Of a stretch of 64,000 bases of DNA, positions 53,983-63,814 are shown piece by piece (the stretch's first letter is position 1; each line of letters starts with the position of its first letter). Origin of the DNA: Paenibacillus sp. G2S3 (GTDB taxonomy: Bacteria > Bacillota > Bacilli > Paenibacillales > Paenibacillaceae). The stretch lies in NCBI RefSeq assembly GCF_030123105.1, contig NZ_CP126095.1:1860001-1924000 (forward strand). Reading direction: 5' to 3'. A program made the translations under genes and the position numbers. Below the pieces are notes generated by a model. That model was not told the origin of the DNA. It searched no databases and worked only from the letters and a program-made list of their open reading frames with translations.

Positions 53983-55374
53983 TTAAATAAACTTCCGCTG
54001 CACCTTCTTGCCATCATACGAGAACCGCGCCTTTTTATCCTCCACGACGGTCTGTAGATGAACGGTGCGCCCCCATAAGGAGTAAATATGCGGGAGTGTG
54101 CGCTCGAGGTACTTCAGATCCAGCTCGATACTTTCATAGCGGTGGGTGATAAATAATTCGCCATTCTTCTCGAAGTCGGCATCCTCAATGACCAAGTAAG
54201 GAGACCCGCCATTGACTCGAGCGAGTACCAGTTGATCACGTACGTTTTCCCATGCTTTGTCGGTGATTTTCCATTCCGGGCCTTTTTTCTCAAAAACATA
54301 AAGATCGAGGTCGTTCACCAGTTCCTTGGACAGATAGCTACGGATAAAAGAGGTATCAGACTCCAATTCGCGAACCTCAAATATTTTCTCGCGGTCCCAG
54401 CGGCGTTCGATGTCTTCAAAGATTTTTAGTCCCAGGTAGTATGGATTCAGGCTTTGCCGTGAAGGCTGCACGACGGAGGAATTTAGTTTAGCGTATTCTA
54501 CGGTTTCCTCAACCGTCAGATCCAGTTCACGGACGATGCGCTGATGCCAGTACGAAGCCCAGCCTTCGTTCATGATCTTCGTCTCCATCTGCGGCCAGAA
54601 GTAGAGCATTTCATCATGGAGCATCGTCATAATGTCGCGTTGCCAATCCTCCAAGACGGTGGAATATTGCTGGATGAACCAGACAATATCTTTTTCCGGC
54701 TCAGGTGGGAAAGCACGGTTTCCGGATGGTGCTTCCTGTGGCCCAGAATTGCTCTTGTCTAGATTCCATAACTCGTCATACGGATTAGTTGATTTGGATC
54801 CACCCGGAGGAGCATCCTTGAGTTCTTTCATTTTGGCTTCCAGCAGATGGGTCTTACCTAGCTTGCGCGGCTGGATCAGGCTGGGATCTATATGCTCTTG
54901 AATGGCCAGCACCGAATCAATGAACTTCTCCACAGCATCGGTGCCGTAGGTTACTGAATAACCGGCGATTCGGTCCGCTGTAGCCGACATGCTCTCGACC
55001 ATATCCCGGTTGGACATGGAGAAACGCATATTATTTTTGAAAAAATCACAGTGCGCCAGCACGTGAGCTACAATCAGCTTGTTCTGAATCAGGGAGTTTC
55101 CGTCGAGCAGGAAGGCATAACAAGGGTTAGAGTTAATGACGAGCTCGTATATTTTACTCAGCCCGAAATCGTATTGGGATTTCATTTTGTGAAACGTTTT
55201 TCCGAAGCTCCAGTGACCAAATCGTGTAGGCATTCCATAAGCACCGAATGTATAAATAATATCGGCAGGGCATATTTCATAACGCATAGGATAAAAATCC
55301 AAGCCAAAGCCAGTAGCTATTTCCGTAATTTCAGCAATCGCCCGCTCCAGCGCATTAATTTCTTCGCTTGGCAT
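53983..55374 (-). CDS. spoVR: SpoVR family sporulation protein
   Basis: 463 residues. Typical SpoVR text is seen: [73 protein letters not shown] and [13 protein letters not shown]. SpoVR is required for normal spore cortex formation in Bacillus; the biochemical function is not established, though conserved His/Glu residues suggest metal binding. ATG 55374 (MPSEEIN) fits the family start and has AGGAGG about 14 bases upstream; a longer frame begins with TTG 55410. It faces prkA across two unrelated genes. Confidence 0.93.
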   Translation of the reverse strand: MPSEEINALERAIAEITEIATGFGLDFYPMRYEICPADIIYTFGAYGMPTRFGHWSFGKTFHKMKSQYDFGLSKIYELVINSNPCYAFLLDGNSLIQNKLIVAHVLAHCDFFKNNMRFSMSNRDMVESMSATADRIAGYSVTYGTDAVEKFIDSVLAIQEHIDPSLIQPRKLGKTHLLEAKMKELKDAPPGGSKSTNPYDELWNLDKSNSGPQEAPSGNRAFPPEPEKDIVWFIQQYSTVLEDWQRDIMTMLHDEMLYFWPQMETKIMNEGWASYWHQRIVRELDLTVEETVEYAKLNSSVVQPSRQSLNPYYLGLKIFEDIERRWDREKIFEVRELESDTSFIRSYLSKELVNDLDLYVFEKKGPEWKITDKAWENVRDQLVLARVNGGSPYLVIEDADFEKNGELFITHRYESIELDLKYLERTLPHIYSLWGRTVHLQTVVEDKKARFSYDGKKVQRKFI

Positions 55375-55811
55375 GATTCTGTGCTCCCTCCTATCATTCT
55401 GTAGATCCAACCTGAATAAACCCTCACGAAATGGGGTTTGGCTTCAAATAGATGGGTCGATCAATGTAGTTCATATTATGTATATGGATGGGGGAAGGGC
55501 ATTATGACGAACTCTTCCTCGCTGTCACTGTATGTGGAAATTCCATCTTTAAGTTGGAAGCTACAGTATTGCAAATTTAATTTAATTAAATATAAATAAG
55601 TTTAAATGAACATCGTTTCGGTATTTACAATCGCCAATGCATGTGCTACTTTAGCGATGTAACCGTATTCATATATAGATTTGTTAAATGATTAATGAAA
55701 ATATAAATCTTGTTTGGACCATTTCTTATTTAGCCTAAATCTAACAAATGGGAGGGATAGGGTGGAAAGCTTATTCGGTTGACGTTGTGAGATACAGAAA
55801 TGAGCAGATGC
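55375..55811. other. Divergent intergenic region between spoVR and the AraC-type sensor
   Basis: AT-rich, with TTTAATTTAATTAAAT near 55578. No gene seen. A short frame GTG GAA AGC TTA TTC GGT TGA at 55762 follows GGGAGGG and could be a leader peptide, but this is weak. Confidence 0.5.
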
Positions 55812-55850
55812 ACTGAGTATAGCTGCACATCCCAGTGTCAGCTCCTCAGT
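55812..55850 (+). promoter_or_regulatory. Stem-loop in the leader of the AraC-type sensor gene
   Basis: ACTGAG-TAT-AGCTG and CAGCT-C-CTCAGT are inverted copies, with inner CAC / GTG also pairing. The stem is about 14 bp and ends 12 bases before the GGAGG of the gene. No T-run follows, so it is not a terminator. Confidence 0.5.
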
Positions 55851-55872
55851 TATTATGATTATGGAGGTAAAA

Positions 55873-58119
55873 ATGCGCAAATTCAAAATAAACATTTTAT
55901 GGAAATTTCTACTTTCATATATCATTGTCTTGTTGTTGCCGCTTTCTGTTATTATTTTTTATTACTATCCATATTCCAATTCGATTGTAAAGAATAATAT
56001 ATTGGACTGGAATACACATATTACCGAGCAAGTAGCCAGCAGTATGGATCTGTTTATGCGGCCGATCTATTCTCTTCCTACTTCGATTGTAGCTAATCCT
56101 GAGATCAAATTATCCCTTTTAAAAAATGATGCATACCAGAGATACGTCGTAGCTAATGAGATGAAGAAATACAAAACAACGGATACCCTCTTGAATGATA
56201 CTTTCTTATATATCAAACAAAGTGGGTATCTGTTCTCAAGTACAGGGTATATCTATGAGCTGGAGCGCTTTATGAATCCCAAAAATGGCTATGTATATAC
56301 TTCTTGGAGTCAAGAGCATTTCAGCCAAGAGATCAATGAAATCAACTCGATTCAAGTTCGTCCATCAGAGGATGTTACCATTCTTGGCGAAGGCCGAGTT
56401 AAGATGATTACGGTGATGCTTCCTCTTCCTCTAGGCGTCGACCAATCCGAAGGCTGCGTCATCTATATGATCAGGCATGATACGATCGAACGAATGATGA
56501 AATCAGTGTCTAATAGCTATTCAGGTGATTTCATCATTCTTGATCAACATAACAACCCTATCTTCTCACTCAACCAACGTGATGATTTGCGTGATGCGAA
56601 TTTCAAGCAATTTATTCAACAGCTGCAAGCATCGCCATCAGGCGGTGAAATGGATTATGACGGAGAAGCTTATATTGCCTCCCAGACCGTTTCCAAGCAG
56701 AATGGCTGGAAATACATAAGCATGAATCCGCTGGAATCGATACTTCTAGAGACGAAGGAAACGCAGCGCAATACAATCATTCTGGTTATATCCATCCTAC
56801 TCACTGAGATCATTATCATCTATTTATCCATCCGTAATAATTACGCCCCGATTAAGTCTCTTGTCCAATTCTCCAGGCATGCATTTAAAGGCAACACGGA
56901 GAGTGGTGGCAATGAGTTTGATATTATACGCTCCACAATCCAGAATCTGTTCCAGTCAAAAGAGCAATTAGACCGGAATGTCCAAAGCATCGTTCCGAAG
57001 TTACGCGATAATATTCTATATGAAATCATAAGTGGACAGTACTCTTCACTCCAAGACATGCTGCTAGAGGCAAAGTCCTATGGCATCACCTTTACGTATG
57101 CGAAATGCACGACTGTGGTCATCAATGTGGTTGGAGATATCGAGCAAGTATTTGAAATTGTGAAGAGCGTTGAATTACAGCCCGAGGACGCACTGGAAGG
57201 GTATTTTATTCGAAGTATTCATAATGATGATATTCTATTTATTTCCACACATACAGCGGAGCAAGCATTACGGGAGATGTTCATGAAGCTACAGGGTGAG
57301 ATTGAATGGGTTACCGGTGCTAAGCTTGTGATCGGAATAGGAAATACCGTTGATAATCCAGGTGAATTTCACGCTTCCTATATTAATGCGCTTAGAACAG
57401 TCGAACATTTGCGCATCAAGAATGAAGATTCCATCCTGTCCTTTCATGATCTGATGCAGCTGCGGAATGAGCCTGTACCTTATCCAGCAGAAACGATACA
57501 ATCGCTGGAATTGTTCATCATGACGGGTGATGTCACCGAAGTGCAGAACACCGTTCATCGACTCATTGAATTTCTTCAACATGATCGAACGCCTCCTTAT
57601 ATAATTCGGGCTGTATTTGTAAATATCTCGACCATTATATTAAACAATCTGATCCGTTTGAAGCATCAGGGGAATATGGAGCAGCTTGGGATCACATCGT
57701 TTCATAATCGAATTACGGTAGCCCAAATCACTGAGATTTTAGAGAAAAGCGCGGATATATTATGTGAATTGATGGCTAGTTCACGTACTTCCTCTAAGGC
57801 TGCTACATTGGATGAAGTGCTTCAATATATTCAAGAGAATCAGTTCGATATCAACTTCTCACTACAAGCTGTTGCCGATCACTTTGGAATGTCAGTGTCG
57901 AATTTTAGCCACTATTTCAAGAAGAACGCCGGGCAGAACTTTAAAGATTTTATGGATGGGCGCCGAATCAATCATTCGAAGCAGCTGCTTATCCATTCCG
58001 ATGAAACCATTGATTGGATTGCAGGCAAGGTGGGCTATACTAACCCTTCCAGCTTTATTCGCGCCTTCAAAAAACATGTAGGGGTCACACCTGGGCAATT
58101 CAGATTGTTTAACAAGTGA
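55873..58119 (+). CDS. Membrane-bound AraC family sensor-regulator
   Basis: 748 residues. A membrane helix (about 9-31), an outer sensor domain of about 260 residues, and a second helix (about 295-315) precede a cytosolic linker and a C-terminal AraC DNA-binding domain (LDEVLQYIQENQFDINFSLQAVADHFGMSVSNFSHYFKK and IDWIAGKVGYTNPSSFIRAFKKHVGVTPGQFR). This one-component layout is common in Paenibacillus beside binding-protein/permease genes and probably controls the sugar genes that follow. ATG 55873 has GGAGG 6 bases upstream; ATGs at 55855 and 55861 do not. Confidence 0.9.
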   Translation: MRKFKINILWKFLLSYIIVLLLPLSVIIFYYYPYSNSIVKNNILDWNTHITEQVASSMDLFMRPIYSLPTSIVANPEIKLSLLKNDAYQRYVVANEMKKYKTTDTLLNDTFLYIKQSGYLFSSTGYIYELERFMNPKNGYVYTSWSQEHFSQEINEINSIQVRPSEDVTILGEGRVKMITVMLPLPLGVDQSEGCVIYMIRHDTIERMMKSVSNSYSGDFIILDQHNNPIFSLNQRDDLRDANFKQFIQQLQASPSGGEMDYDGEAYIASQTVSKQNGWKYISMNPLESILLETKETQRNTIILVISILLTEIIIIYLSIRNNYAPIKSLVQFSRHAFKGNTESGGNEFDIIRSTIQNLFQSKEQLDRNVQSIVPKLRDNILYEIISGQYSSLQDMLLEAKSYGITFTYAKCTTVVINVVGDIEQVFEIVKSVELQPEDALEGYFIRSIHNDDILFISTHTAEQALREMFMKLQGEIEWVTGAKLVIGIGNTVDNPGEFHASYINALRTVEHLRIKNEDSILSFHDLMQLRNEPVPYPAETIQSLELFIMTGDVTEVQNTVHRLIEFLQHDRTPPYIIRAVFVNISTIILNNLIRLKHQGNMEQLGITSFHNRITVAQITEILEKSADILCELMASSRTSSKAATLDEVLQYIQENQFDINFSLQAVADHFGMSVSNFSHYFKKNAGQNFKDFMDGRRINHSKQLLIHSDETIDWIAGKVGYTNPSSFIRAFKKHVGVTPGQFRLFNK

Positions 58120-58164
58120 ATGTCTTCTTGTCTATTGTAGATATAAGCTAAGGGGGGGTTCAAT

Positions 58165-59790
58165 ATGCGAGGAATGAGACGATGGGTTGTAGTGGTATGT
58201 ATGCTTATGCTACCGGTGATTACTCTGCTTCAGGGATGCAGTGCGAATAATGAGTCTGACTATGCTAGAGAGCACATTGCAGAGTTGCAAGACAGGGTAC
58301 AGATTAGCGTGATGACACCTACACATCAGCTATCCAAGAATCTTCAGGATATTCCTTATTTGAATCACATCGCTTCTGATGCAAACATTCATGTGAACTG
58401 GATGCAGAAACGTAACGGATGGGAAGAAGCGAAAAGCGCTGCTCTGACAAGCGGAGAATTGCCTGATGCTTTTTTGGCTGGATTGACCGATCAGGATATC
58501 ATCGGGAATAAGGATGAATTCGTAGACCTTAGCGAATATATCGATAAATATGCCCCGAATATCAAGAGAATGTTTGAGGAAGTTCCCGAAACCAAACGGG
58601 TGAGTACATTTCCGAATGGGATGATGTATTCTCTTCCCGGTGTAAGACCGATTAATACAGATAGCTATAATGTCTTGATGATTAATAAGAAATGGCTGGA
58701 TAAGCTAGGGCTGACAGAACCGACCACGCTGGATGAACTGCGCGAGGTATTAAGCGCCTTTCGCAATGGAGATCCCAATGGCAACGGGAAGCAGGATGAG
58801 CTTGGAATGGACTGGTGGGCAGGTGCTGGAGGAAGTCTGGGGAGCAGAGGTCTATTTAGTGTGACCAGTTTGCTCGGCGCTTATGGAGTGACGGATAATT
58901 TCACCGAAGAAATGATCGGAGTGACGAAAGGGCAGATCCGCTTTTTGTTCGAAAGTGATGAATATAAGAGCCTAGTCTCTTACCTGGCAGAGCTCTGGAA
59001 GGAAAAGCTGATCAATCCTGATGTGTTCACGCAAGATTATTCCGGGATGAAAGCGAGTGCGCAACAAGATGATGTGGCAACGGTTGGTGTGACCTTCGGC
59101 TGGTCATTAACAGATCGTGTAGGTAAATGGGCCGATGAATATGTGGCTTTACCGCCTCTGCGTAGCAGTATTAATGTGGAGGCATTATGGCCAACGAGTC
59201 CTTCTCGCGTAAGAATAACAACCAATCTGTTTAGCATGACAACAGCTAACCCGCATCCTATCGAGACCATTCAATGGATCGATCAATTCTACTCCGAGGA
59301 AAATTCGATCCAAGGCTATTACGGCTCCATACCTGATTATGTGACTAAGGAGCCTGACGGCATATATACCATAGTTCCCGCTCCAGAAGGTGATCAGGAT
59401 ACACAGCAATGGACGAATGCTCTCGTGGATAATGGTCCGCTATACTTTTCGCAGTCATTGGAGAACAAAACGATTGTTCCTCCCGCGGTAACGATACGAA
59501 GAGAATTGGACAGCATCTATAAAGCTTATGAGCCTAAACCTGAGGACATCTATCCGATGATAAAATTTTCGTCAGAGGAGCTTAATGAGATGGCCTTGGC
59601 CAAATCGGATATATTTAAACTGGTGGATGAGAAATTTGCGGAATGGATTATGAATTCAACTATAGATAAAGAATGGGATCAGTACATTAATCAGCTGAAA
59701 CAAATAGGATTGCCAGTACTGTACAGAATATATCAACAGGGGTATGAGGATTATTATGCTCAACCAAATTTGAACGTCAACAATAATTGA
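58165..59790 (+). CDS. ABC transporter substrate-binding lipoprotein (LipO/YtcQ type), first copy
   Basis: 541 residues. The lipobox LLQGC at residues about 21-25 follows a basic, hydrophobic signal. The body is a large family 1 binding protein: SAALTSGELPDAFLAGLTDQD, LPGVRPINTDSYNVLMINKKWLDKLG, GDPNGNGKQDELGMDW (an EF-hand-like Ca2+ loop seen in this family) and the C-terminal WDQYINQLKQIGL. GGGGGGG lies 7 bases before the ATG. It follows the AraC-type sensor by 45 bases and precedes a second binding protein of the same family, so it may present the ligand to the sensor or serve the permeases. Confidence 0.9.
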   Translation: MRGMRRWVVVVCMLMLPVITLLQGCSANNESDYAREHIAELQDRVQISVMTPTHQLSKNLQDIPYLNHIASDANIHVNWMQKRNGWEEAKSAALTSGELPDAFLAGLTDQDIIGNKDEFVDLSEYIDKYAPNIKRMFEEVPETKRVSTFPNGMMYSLPGVRPINTDSYNVLMINKKWLDKLGLTEPTTLDELREVLSAFRNGDPNGNGKQDELGMDWWAGAGGSLGSRGLFSVTSLLGAYGVTDNFTEEMIGVTKGQIRFLFESDEYKSLVSYLAELWKEKLINPDVFTQDYSGMKASAQQDDVATVGVTFGWSLTDRVGKWADEYVALPPLRSSINVEALWPTSPSRVRITTNLFSMTTANPHPIETIQWIDQFYSEENSIQGYYGSIPDYVTKEPDGIYTIVPAPEGDQDTQQWTNALVDNGPLYFSQSLENKTIVPPAVTIRRELDSIYKAYEPKPEDIYPMIKFSSEELNEMALAKSDIFKLVDEKFAEWIMNSTIDKEWDQYINQLKQIGLPVLYRIYQQGYEDYYAQPNLNVNNN

Positions 59791-59839
59791 AAACGCATTC
59801 AAAAAAATACCCGAAATCTCCGTTTTGTTAACGCTTTCA
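59788..59839 (+). promoter_or_regulatory. Two cre-like sites
   Basis: TGAAAACGCATTCA (59788-59801, overlapping the previous stop codon) and TGTTAACGCTTTCA (59826-59839) each match the CcpA box TGWAANCGNTNWCA with one mismatch. They suggest catabolite repression of the downstream transporter genes. Confidence 0.65.
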
Positions 59840-59888
59840 AAAATTGTGAATGCTTAAATTCTTGTTCGTATACAGCTGCCTCAATCCC

Positions 59889-59991
59889 GGTTTAAAGTTG
59901 CGTTGTAGCCTTCATGTGAAATGCGAGCAGCTAGAAACAATAAAGGGTATTCCCGTTGCTCGCCTCGCAGTATGATCCTACGCTTTAAACC
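59889..59991 (+). promoter_or_regulatory. Nested stem-loop leader upstream of the second binding protein
   Basis: GGTTTAAAG (59889-59897) pairs with CTTTAAACC (59983-59991). An inner GCGAGCA (59923-59929) pairs with TGCTCGC (59957-59963). The outer stem ends 9 bases before the ribosome binding site GGGAGG. It is a possible mRNA stabiliser or regulatory RNA; no known riboswitch was recognised. Confidence 0.5.
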
Positions 59992-60012
59992 AAAAAAAGG
60001 GAGGTTCGTTGT

Positions 60013-61659
60013 ATGAGGAAATCTTTGTCAAAGGTAATGAAGCCCGTATTAGCACTTAGCCTATTTGGAACAATTCTTGCGGGGTGTGGAGGCGGGAGTA
60101 ATGATGGTGCCTCTTCTTCTAATTCAGGTTCGTCAACGAATTCTACAACCGGTACAGTAAAACTAAAAGGGATCATGCTAAAACATCCTCTTACGCAAGA
60201 GTTATCCAAAATGGAATGGTTGACCAAGGTTGAGGAGCAAGTGGGTGTAGATATTGAGTGGCAAGAAATTTCAGCAGACTGGGATCAGAAAAAAGGCGCT
60301 TTGTTAGCCGGAGGAGATATTCCGGATATTCTTATAGGACCGAATGTGATCACGGATGCTGATTTTGCCCAGTTCACCGGACTCTTTCAGGATTTAACTG
60401 AGCTGATTTCAACAGGTGGTCCTAACGTTCAACAGATGTTTACAGAAAAGCCGGAGACCAAATTAATCGCTACACAGCTGGATGGCAAAATATACGGTTT
60501 ACCGAAATATCAACGCTTCTGGCCGGATACGGTAAGTCGGCAATATATCAATAAACAATGGCTAGACAATCTGGGTCTCAAGGAGCCGACCAATTGGGAT
60601 GAATTGTATAATGTGCTCCTGGCGTTCAAAGAGAAGGATGCCAATGGAGACGGTGATATAAATGATGAAATTCCTATGGATTTTGCTCCGGTGGGGACGA
60701 CGGGATTTGGTTATTTTCAGCCACAAATATTGCTTGGCAGTTTAGGTATTACATTAACGGATAGTAGTGGTCAAGGATATTTCACCGAGGGTGGCCAGAT
60801 TAAAAATTACTTTGTGGATGATCGATACAAGCAGTTTGTGGAATTCATGAATAAGTGCTGGCAGGCAGGCTTAATTAACCCGGAAGCCTTCACTCAGGAT
60901 TATTCCAAATTCCAATCGGTTGCGCGCGGCAGCGGGGACAAAGCGAAGGTCGGCTTCTCATGGGGTTGGGAAGTAACGGATCGATTCGGCAACACCTTGG
61001 CTCCGCAATATGAGTCGATTGCTCCTCTGAAAGTATCGGCTGATTCGAATATCAAGATGTCCTATGACTATGACGGATACTCACTGAATTTCGGCGGCAA
61101 TATGGTCGTCATGTCTGCTAAATCCAAGAATAAAGAAGCAGCAATGAAATTTATCAATGAGCTGTATAATCCTACAGTTAGTATGCAGGTGTTATTCGGA
61201 TCGCTTGGCACGAACATTAAAGATAATGGAGATGGAAGCTACGCGGTCCTGCCGCCTGCTGACAGCCAAATGGACCCAGGCACATGGAAGTGGACATCCA
61301 CTTGGGCGGATAATGGACCTACATTTATCTCCGATTCATTGAAACTGACACTTGGAACCGATATGCAATCTGTTGGCAAACAGACAGAGCCGCTGCAGGC
61401 GGTCCTCAGTGCGATTGACAAGGATAAAGATATTTTACCAAGCATGTTCATTAAATATAACCCGGAAGACAACAATGCCATGGTGTTAGTGAATACAAAT
61501 ATGATTAATCTGGCGATGTCTAAGTTCTCGCAGTGGGTGACTAAAGGTGGAATTGACAAGGAATGGGACTCCTATGTGAGTAACATTAAGCAGATGGGAC
61601 TGGATAACAACTTGTCCACTATGCAGAAATACTATGATGATTACAAAAGTAAGAAATAA
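60013..61659 (+). CDS. ABC transporter substrate-binding lipoprotein (LipO/YtcQ type), second copy
   Basis: 548 residues. Lipobox ILAGC at residues about 21-25, then a Gly/Ser/Asn-rich spacer. Family features parallel the gene at 58165: ALLAGGDIPDILIGPN, GLPKYQRFWPDTVSRQYINKQWLDNLG, KDANGDGDINDE (Ca2+ loop) and WDSYVSNIKQMGL. GGGAGG lies upstream of the ATG. It is probably the main receptor of the permease pair at 61743 and 62701; complex oligosaccharides are typical ligands of this subfamily. The two copies share the family but are clearly diverged. Confidence 0.92.
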   Translation: MRKSLSKVMKPVLALSLFGTILAGCGGGSNDGASSSNSGSSTNSTTGTVKLKGIMLKHPLTQELSKMEWLTKVEEQVGVDIEWQEISADWDQKKGALLAGGDIPDILIGPNVITDADFAQFTGLFQDLTELISTGGPNVQQMFTEKPETKLIATQLDGKIYGLPKYQRFWPDTVSRQYINKQWLDNLGLKEPTNWDELYNVLLAFKEKDANGDGDINDEIPMDFAPVGTTGFGYFQPQILLGSLGITLTDSSGQGYFTEGGQIKNYFVDDRYKQFVEFMNKCWQAGLINPEAFTQDYSKFQSVARGSGDKAKVGFSWGWEVTDRFGNTLAPQYESIAPLKVSADSNIKMSYDYDGYSLNFGGNMVVMSAKSKNKEAAMKFINELYNPTVSMQVLFGSLGTNIKDNGDGSYAVLPPADSQMDPGTWKWTSTWADNGPTFISDSLKLTLGTDMQSVGKQTEPLQAVLSAIDKDKDILPSMFIKYNPEDNNAMVLVNTNMINLAMSKFSQWVTKGGIDKEWDSYVSNIKQMGLDNNLSTMQKYYDDYKSKK

Positions 61660-61683
61660 GCTGTAAAGATTTATAGAACATCC

Positions 61684-61724
61684 GGAGACAGCTTTTCTTT
61701 ACAGGATGAAGAGAAGCTGTCTCC
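61684..61724 (+). promoter_or_regulatory. Intra-operon hairpin after the second binding-protein gene
   Basis: GGAGACAGCTT / AAGCTGTCTCC, a perfect 11-bp stem with a 19-base loop and weak downstream T content, 8 bases before the ribosome binding site of the permease gene. It mirrors the hairpin at 35989 in the other sugar operon. Confidence 0.75.
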
Positions 61725-61742
61725 TTATTAAGGAGGCTTATG

Positions 61743-62672
61743 ATGTCCTCAATTACGCCCAAGAAATATAGAAGAAATTTAATGGAGCTTAAACGCGACT
61801 ATCAATTATGGGTCATGATTATTCCGGCGATCGTTGTAGTTATCATCTTCAATTATATTCCAATGTATGGAATTCAGCTTGCCTTCAGGGATTATGATTT
61901 CTCGCGTGGATTGGCAGGTGGGGCCTGGCGCGGTCTGCATTATTTCTCGCAATTCATCAATAACTATCAGTTTTGGGATTTGATGAGAAATACAGTGATT
62001 ATCAGTATCACAACAATCGTTCTTGGTTTTCCTGCACCGATCATACTGGCGCTCATACTGAATCAGGTGAAATGGTTCCGCACTAAGAAGCTGCTGCAGA
62101 CCATCGTATATATGCCACATTTTATCTCAATTGTAGTTATGGTTGGATTGCTGAATGTTCTCCTGTCACCGAATACAGGAATCCTTGGTCAACTGATCTC
62201 CAAGCTTGGCGATACGGACATTAATTTGCTCGCCTCCACGAACTCTTTCGTCCCGGTGTTTGTGATATCGGATATATGGCAGCATGCTGGATGGAACAGT
62301 ATTATTTATCTGGCCGCATTATCAACAGTGAGTCCTAGTCTCTATGATGCTGCCAAGATTGACGGAGCGAACAAATGGAAGATGATTCTGCATATCGATA
62401 TCCCTGCCTTGGTTCCGACAATCATCATATTATTTATTCTGAGTATGGGGAATGTTCTGGGAACCGGATTCGAGAAGGTGTTCTTGATGCAGAATTCATT
62501 GAACCTTCCCGTATCAGAGGTCATTTCCACCTATGTTTATAAAATCGGTATTCTTTCCAATCAATTCAGTTATTCGTCAGCCATCGGATTATTTAATACC
62601 GTCATCAATTTTTTCTTTCTGGTTACCATGAACTGGATTTCCAAACGCAACTCAGAGATTAGCCTCTGGTAA
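61743..62672 (+). CDS. ABC transporter permease (LplB type)
   Basis: 309 residues with six predicted membrane helices. N-terminal RRNLMELKRDYQLWVMIIPAI and MYGIQLAFRDYDF are typical of LplB/YtcP-associated permeases; the EAA loop is SPSLYDAAKIDGANKWKMILHIDIPALVP. The start is one of two adjacent ATGs; 61743 gives better spacing (6 bases) from GGAGG than 61740. Confidence 0.92.
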   Translation: MSSITPKKYRRNLMELKRDYQLWVMIIPAIVVVIIFNYIPMYGIQLAFRDYDFSRGLAGGAWRGLHYFSQFINNYQFWDLMRNTVIISITTIVLGFPAPIILALILNQVKWFRTKKLLQTIVYMPHFISIVVMVGLLNVLLSPNTGILGQLISKLGDTDINLLASTNSFVPVFVISDIWQHAGWNSIIYLAALSTVSPSLYDAAKIDGANKWKMILHIDIPALVPTIIILFILSMGNVLGTGFEKVFLMQNSLNLPVSEVISTYVYKIGILSNQFSYSSAIGLFNTVINFFFLVTMNWISKRNSEISLW

Positions 62673-62700
62673 ATGGAACGAACATCGAAAGGTGATGCTT

Positions 62701-63603
62701 ATGCAGGCGACAACTATTCACAAGCGCAGCACGGGTGAGATTCTATTTGATATTTCGATCATTATCTTATGTGTTCTAATTTTCCTGATCGTCGCTTATC
62801 CCTTGTACTTTGTTATTATTGCTTCTGTCAGTGACCAGACATTGGTCTCCACAGGAAAGGTTACTCTTTTTCCCAGAGGAGTCAGTTTCTTTGGCTACGA
62901 GCAAATTTTTCAGGATATGCGTATTTGGATCGGGTACAAGAATACCGTTATTTATACAGTCTTGGGAACGCTGTTTAATCTGCTTCTTACGATCCCTGCA
63001 GCGTATACACTATCCAGACAAGAGTTCCGTGCACGCCGGTTCCTGATGTTTTTCTTCGTATTTACATTATTTTTTAATGGTGGACTAATTCCAACGTATA
63101 TCCTGATGAAGGATTTATCCTTGACCAATTCGATGTGGGTCTTCATTATTCCCTTTGCAGTGAATGTGTTTAATCTCATCATTGCACGCACGTTCTTTGA
63201 AGCTTCACTACCTAAAGAAATTTATGAATCCGCTTCATTGGATGGATGTACTCATTTTAAATTTTTCTTCTATATTGCGATCCCTTTATCTAAGTCCGTC
63301 ATATCGGTCATTGCGCTGTATTATCTGGTAGCACATTGGAATGATTTCTTTACTGGGCTTATCTATATTCATTCGAATGACCTGCAGCCGTTACAAATCA
63401 TTCTGCGTGATATTCTATTATCCAACCAGGTTTTTTCCCAAGGCGGAGGCTCGGGCGGCAGTGCAGGCGGATATGCCCAGCAATTTGCTGACCAGGTTAA
63501 GTACGGAGTTATTATTGTATCTACTTTACCGATTCTCATTGTGTATCCGTTTATTCAGAAATATTTTGAAAAAGGTGTTATGATCGGTTCGATAAAGGGC
63601 TAG
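62701..63603 (+). CDS. ABC transporter permease (LplC/YtcP type)
   Basis: 300 residues with six predicted helices. The EAA loop is PKEIYESASLDGCTHFKFFFYIAIPLSKS. A Gly/Ser-rich stretch (QGGGSGGSAGGYAQQ) lies in a late outer loop. ATG 62701 has AAAGG about 9 bases upstream; GTG 62692 and ATG 62695 are too close to it. It pairs with the preceding permease. No ATPase gene follows before the terminator. Confidence 0.92.
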   Translation: MQATTIHKRSTGEILFDISIIILCVLIFLIVAYPLYFVIIASVSDQTLVSTGKVTLFPRGVSFFGYEQIFQDMRIWIGYKNTVIYTVLGTLFNLLLTIPAAYTLSRQEFRARRFLMFFFVFTLFFNGGLIPTYILMKDLSLTNSMWVFIIPFAVNVFNLIIARTFFEASLPKEIYESASLDGCTHFKFFFYIAIPLSKSVISVIALYYLVAHWNDFFTGLIYIHSNDLQPLQIILRDILLSNQVFSQGGGSGGSAGGYAQQFADQVKYGVIIVSTLPILIVYPFIQKYFEKGVMIGSIKG

Positions 63604-63622
63604 GAGAACAAACAAACACAAT

Positions 63623-63657
63623 CAGCCGGCGAGATATATTCTCGGCCGGTTATTTTT
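63623..63657 (+). terminator. Terminator of the second sugar operon
   Basis: AGCCGGCGAGA / TCTCGGCCGGT around TATAT, then TATTTTTG. Confidence 0.85.
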
Positions 63658-63733
63658 GTTCTCCAAAATTAAGCATTGCATCACATGATTCCGTCTTTGT
63701 TGAAAACAGTGGAGATATTTTCTGAAATTTCCA

Positions 63734-63788
63734 TTGACGCACATTTAGTTTTCAAGGTATATTAAACATTGTTTTAAACAGTGTTTAA
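63734..63788 (+). promoter_or_regulatory. Promoter and palindromic operator of the TetR gene
   Basis: TTGACG (63734-63739), 18 bases and TATATT (63758-63763) form the promoter. Overlapping it, TTAAACATTGTTT and AAACAGTGTTTAA (63762-63788) are inverted copies with one mismatch around a central T. This is a typical TetR operator, probably for self-repression. Confidence 0.75.
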
Positions 63789-63814
63789 TTGTATGACGAG
63801 TTGAGGAGAGTTCT

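Noticed and set aside
55762..55782. Six-codon leader peptide upstream of the membrane AraC regulator
   Set aside because: A GGGAGGG precedes GTG, but the peptide is tiny, has no regulatory codons and is not followed by an attenuator terminator.
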